Assembly (NCBI RefSeq): GCF_032163395.1
Contig: NZ_CP119968.1
Span: 2,506,001 to 2,570,000 of the forward strand
Direction: 5' to 3'
Length of the DNA stretch: 64,000 nt
From: Gloeocapsopsis dulcis
GTDB taxonomy: Bacteria; Cyanobacteriota; Cyanobacteriia; Cyanobacteriales; Chroococcidiopsidaceae
The notes beneath the pieces were generated by a model, which worked only from the letters and a program-made list of their open reading frames with translations, was not told where the DNA came from and made no database searches. Positions within the stretch are counted from its first letter, which is position 1, and each line of letters begins with the position of its first letter. This document shows positions 63,048 through 64,000 of this stretch, in pieces. The position numbers and the translations under genes are program-made.

Positions 63048-63917
63048 TCAGACCGCTTCCATCTCGGCGATACAATGCTGTAACAAATGTTGCATTTTAT
63101 CAGCATCGGCATGGTGTCTGCGTCCGTGACCTGGTAATACCCACTCAAAAGCGTATTCCGTCAACTTCCACATTGATTTGATTTGTTCTGACCAAGAGTA
63201 CCAGCAAACATCGTGCCAAGCAACGAGTGAATTGCGATTATCTGACCAAGCCAGGTGATCTCCGGTAAAGAGAAACTTCTTGTAGAGTAGAACTGTGTGA
63301 CCTCTAGTATGTCCAGGAACAGGGATAATGAGCAAGTCTGAGGCGAGTTGAAACGGTTCTGAACCTGTTAGTTGAATTTCTACGTTGCGAGTATTAGAGG
63401 TAATATCGTCACGATGAAGAATGCGATCGCACTGAAAATGCTCGTGGTACTTCTGATGATCGGCAACATCATCTTTGTGCGTTAAGTATAAATGTCGAAT
63501 TCCTCCCAGTTTCTCGATTTGCTTCACCAATGGCGGTGTAAACCGAGGGGAATCTATCATGACATTACCTTCAGGGCGAATAATCAAGTAACTTGCTGCA
63601 CCGTAGGAATTTTCTGCATGGTAGCCGCAGTGGTAAACATTCTCGGCGACTGGAATGGGAAAACTTTGCTGTGCTTCTTTAATATCGTGTGGCTTCTCGA
63701 TCGTCCCAATCGAACTTGTCGGACACGCTAAGAGTGCTTGCAGCGATCGCAGTCGCTCACCTTCATTCGCTGGCTGATGATAAACTGCTGACTGTCCTCC
63801 TAAACGACTAAATACCTCTGGAGTCATCCAACGACAAGTATCGCAATCAATACAGGTGCTATCAACATAAAAATCTCCCTTGACGTTTTGTGGGCGACGC
63901 TGATTTAAGTGAGCCAT
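63048..63917 (-). CDS. Ferredoxin / metallo-beta-lactamase-fold fusion protein
   Basis: The 289-residue protein has an N-terminal ferredoxin-like part (residues about 15-70) with cysteines in STCIDCDTCRWMTPEVF and a later ALLACPTSSIG, suggesting a 3Fe-4S or 4Fe-4S cluster. A metallo-beta-lactamase domain follows: LYLTHKDDVADHQKYHEHFQ is the metal loop with the first His replaced by Lys-Asp-Asp spacing (THxDDxxDH type). VPGHTRGHTVLLYKKFLFTG and LPGHGRRH give the other ligands. The reaction is unknown. It may couple a redox centre to a hydrolase or oxygen-reactive di-iron site. Confidence 0.88.
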   Translation of the reverse strand: MAHLNQRRPQNVKGDFYVDSTCIDCDTCRWMTPEVFSRLGGQSAVYHQPANEGERLRSLQALLACPTSSIGTIEKPHDIKEAQQSFPIPVAENVYHCGYHAENSYGAASYLIIRPEGNVMIDSPRFTPPLVKQIEKLGGIRHLYLTHKDDVADHQKYHEHFQCDRILHRDDITSNTRNVEIQLTGSEPFQLASDLLIIPVPGHTRGHTVLLYKKFLFTGDHLAWSDNRNSLVAWHDVCWYSWSEQIKSMWKLTEYAFEWVLPGHGRRHHADADKMQHLLQHCIAEMEAV

Positions 63918-64000
63918 AATTACACCTCTGGGACACAGTAAGATAGCAAAATCACTGTCTATTCCTAAACTAGCGCACTTGACATCAGCTTGCTTTTTTG

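Overview
The window is a piece of a cyanobacterial chromosome. The evidence is genes restricted to or typical of cyanobacteria (psbD, a CyanoQ/PsbQ lipoprotein, zeta-carotene desaturase, an SLH-OprB porin, SbtA/SbtB, UPF0367 and other small conserved proteins) and the very frequent octamer GCGATCGC (HIP1). The moderate GC content, the gene set and several families of short intergenic repeats suggest a unicellular or colonial Chroococcidiopsis/Gloeocapsopsis-like lineage, but that placement is inference. No rRNA, CRISPR array or intact insertion sequence was seen.

Layout. 1-4700: a PRC-barrel/lipid-kinase fusion, a broken integrase beside tRNA-Asn(GTT), a NYN-domain nuclease, an ECF-type ATPase and a UPF0367 protein. 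5000-6500: a psbD without psbC, then an unexplained structured segment with a 23-residue reading frame and a strong terminator. 6550-9572: a large RTX/FG-GAP secreted protein cut by an in-frame amber codon 51 codons before its natural end. 10000-13500: a 48-residue ribbon-helix-helix protein, a porin and two decayed genes (sodium:solute symporter, Gfo/Idh oxidoreductase). 13522-16187: a pair of M16 peptidases. 16584-22074: five co-directional genes (fatty acid hydroxylase, Mpo1-like protein, amidohydrolase, B12-binding radical SAM protein, DevC-like permease) that may form an undescribed lipid-related cluster. 22180-32080: mixed housekeeping and hypothetical genes, including an IscA/SufA protein and a Uma2 nuclease.

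32300-34333 is an inorganic-carbon unit: SbtA bicarbonate transporter, SbtB regulator and a Tat-exported beta-carbonic anhydrase. 34713-39074 holds zeta-carotene desaturase with a SRPBCC partner, then cobyric acid synthase with a small ferredoxin. 39458-44830 is the best-resolved system. A guanidine-I (ykkC) riboswitch with a built-in terminator precedes a nickel-dependent guanidine hydrolase (usually labelled agmatinase), two HypA/HypB-like nickel chaperones and an ABC importer; the unit ends in a clear terminator. It reads as a complete guanidine sensing, uptake and breakdown operon.

44917-63917 carries RNase Z, a SpoIID-like protein, holB-tmk, an FHA protein, a copper-type P-ATPase, an FKBP isomerase, an FAD oxidase, PsbQ, pirin behind a striking double palindrome, a VOC protein, DUF1361 and LtrA membrane proteins, and a ferredoxin/metallo-beta-lactamase fusion. 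Decayed fragments of an ABM-type gene and of a second RTX protein lie between them. The window therefore combines intact core genes with several small sites of gene decay.
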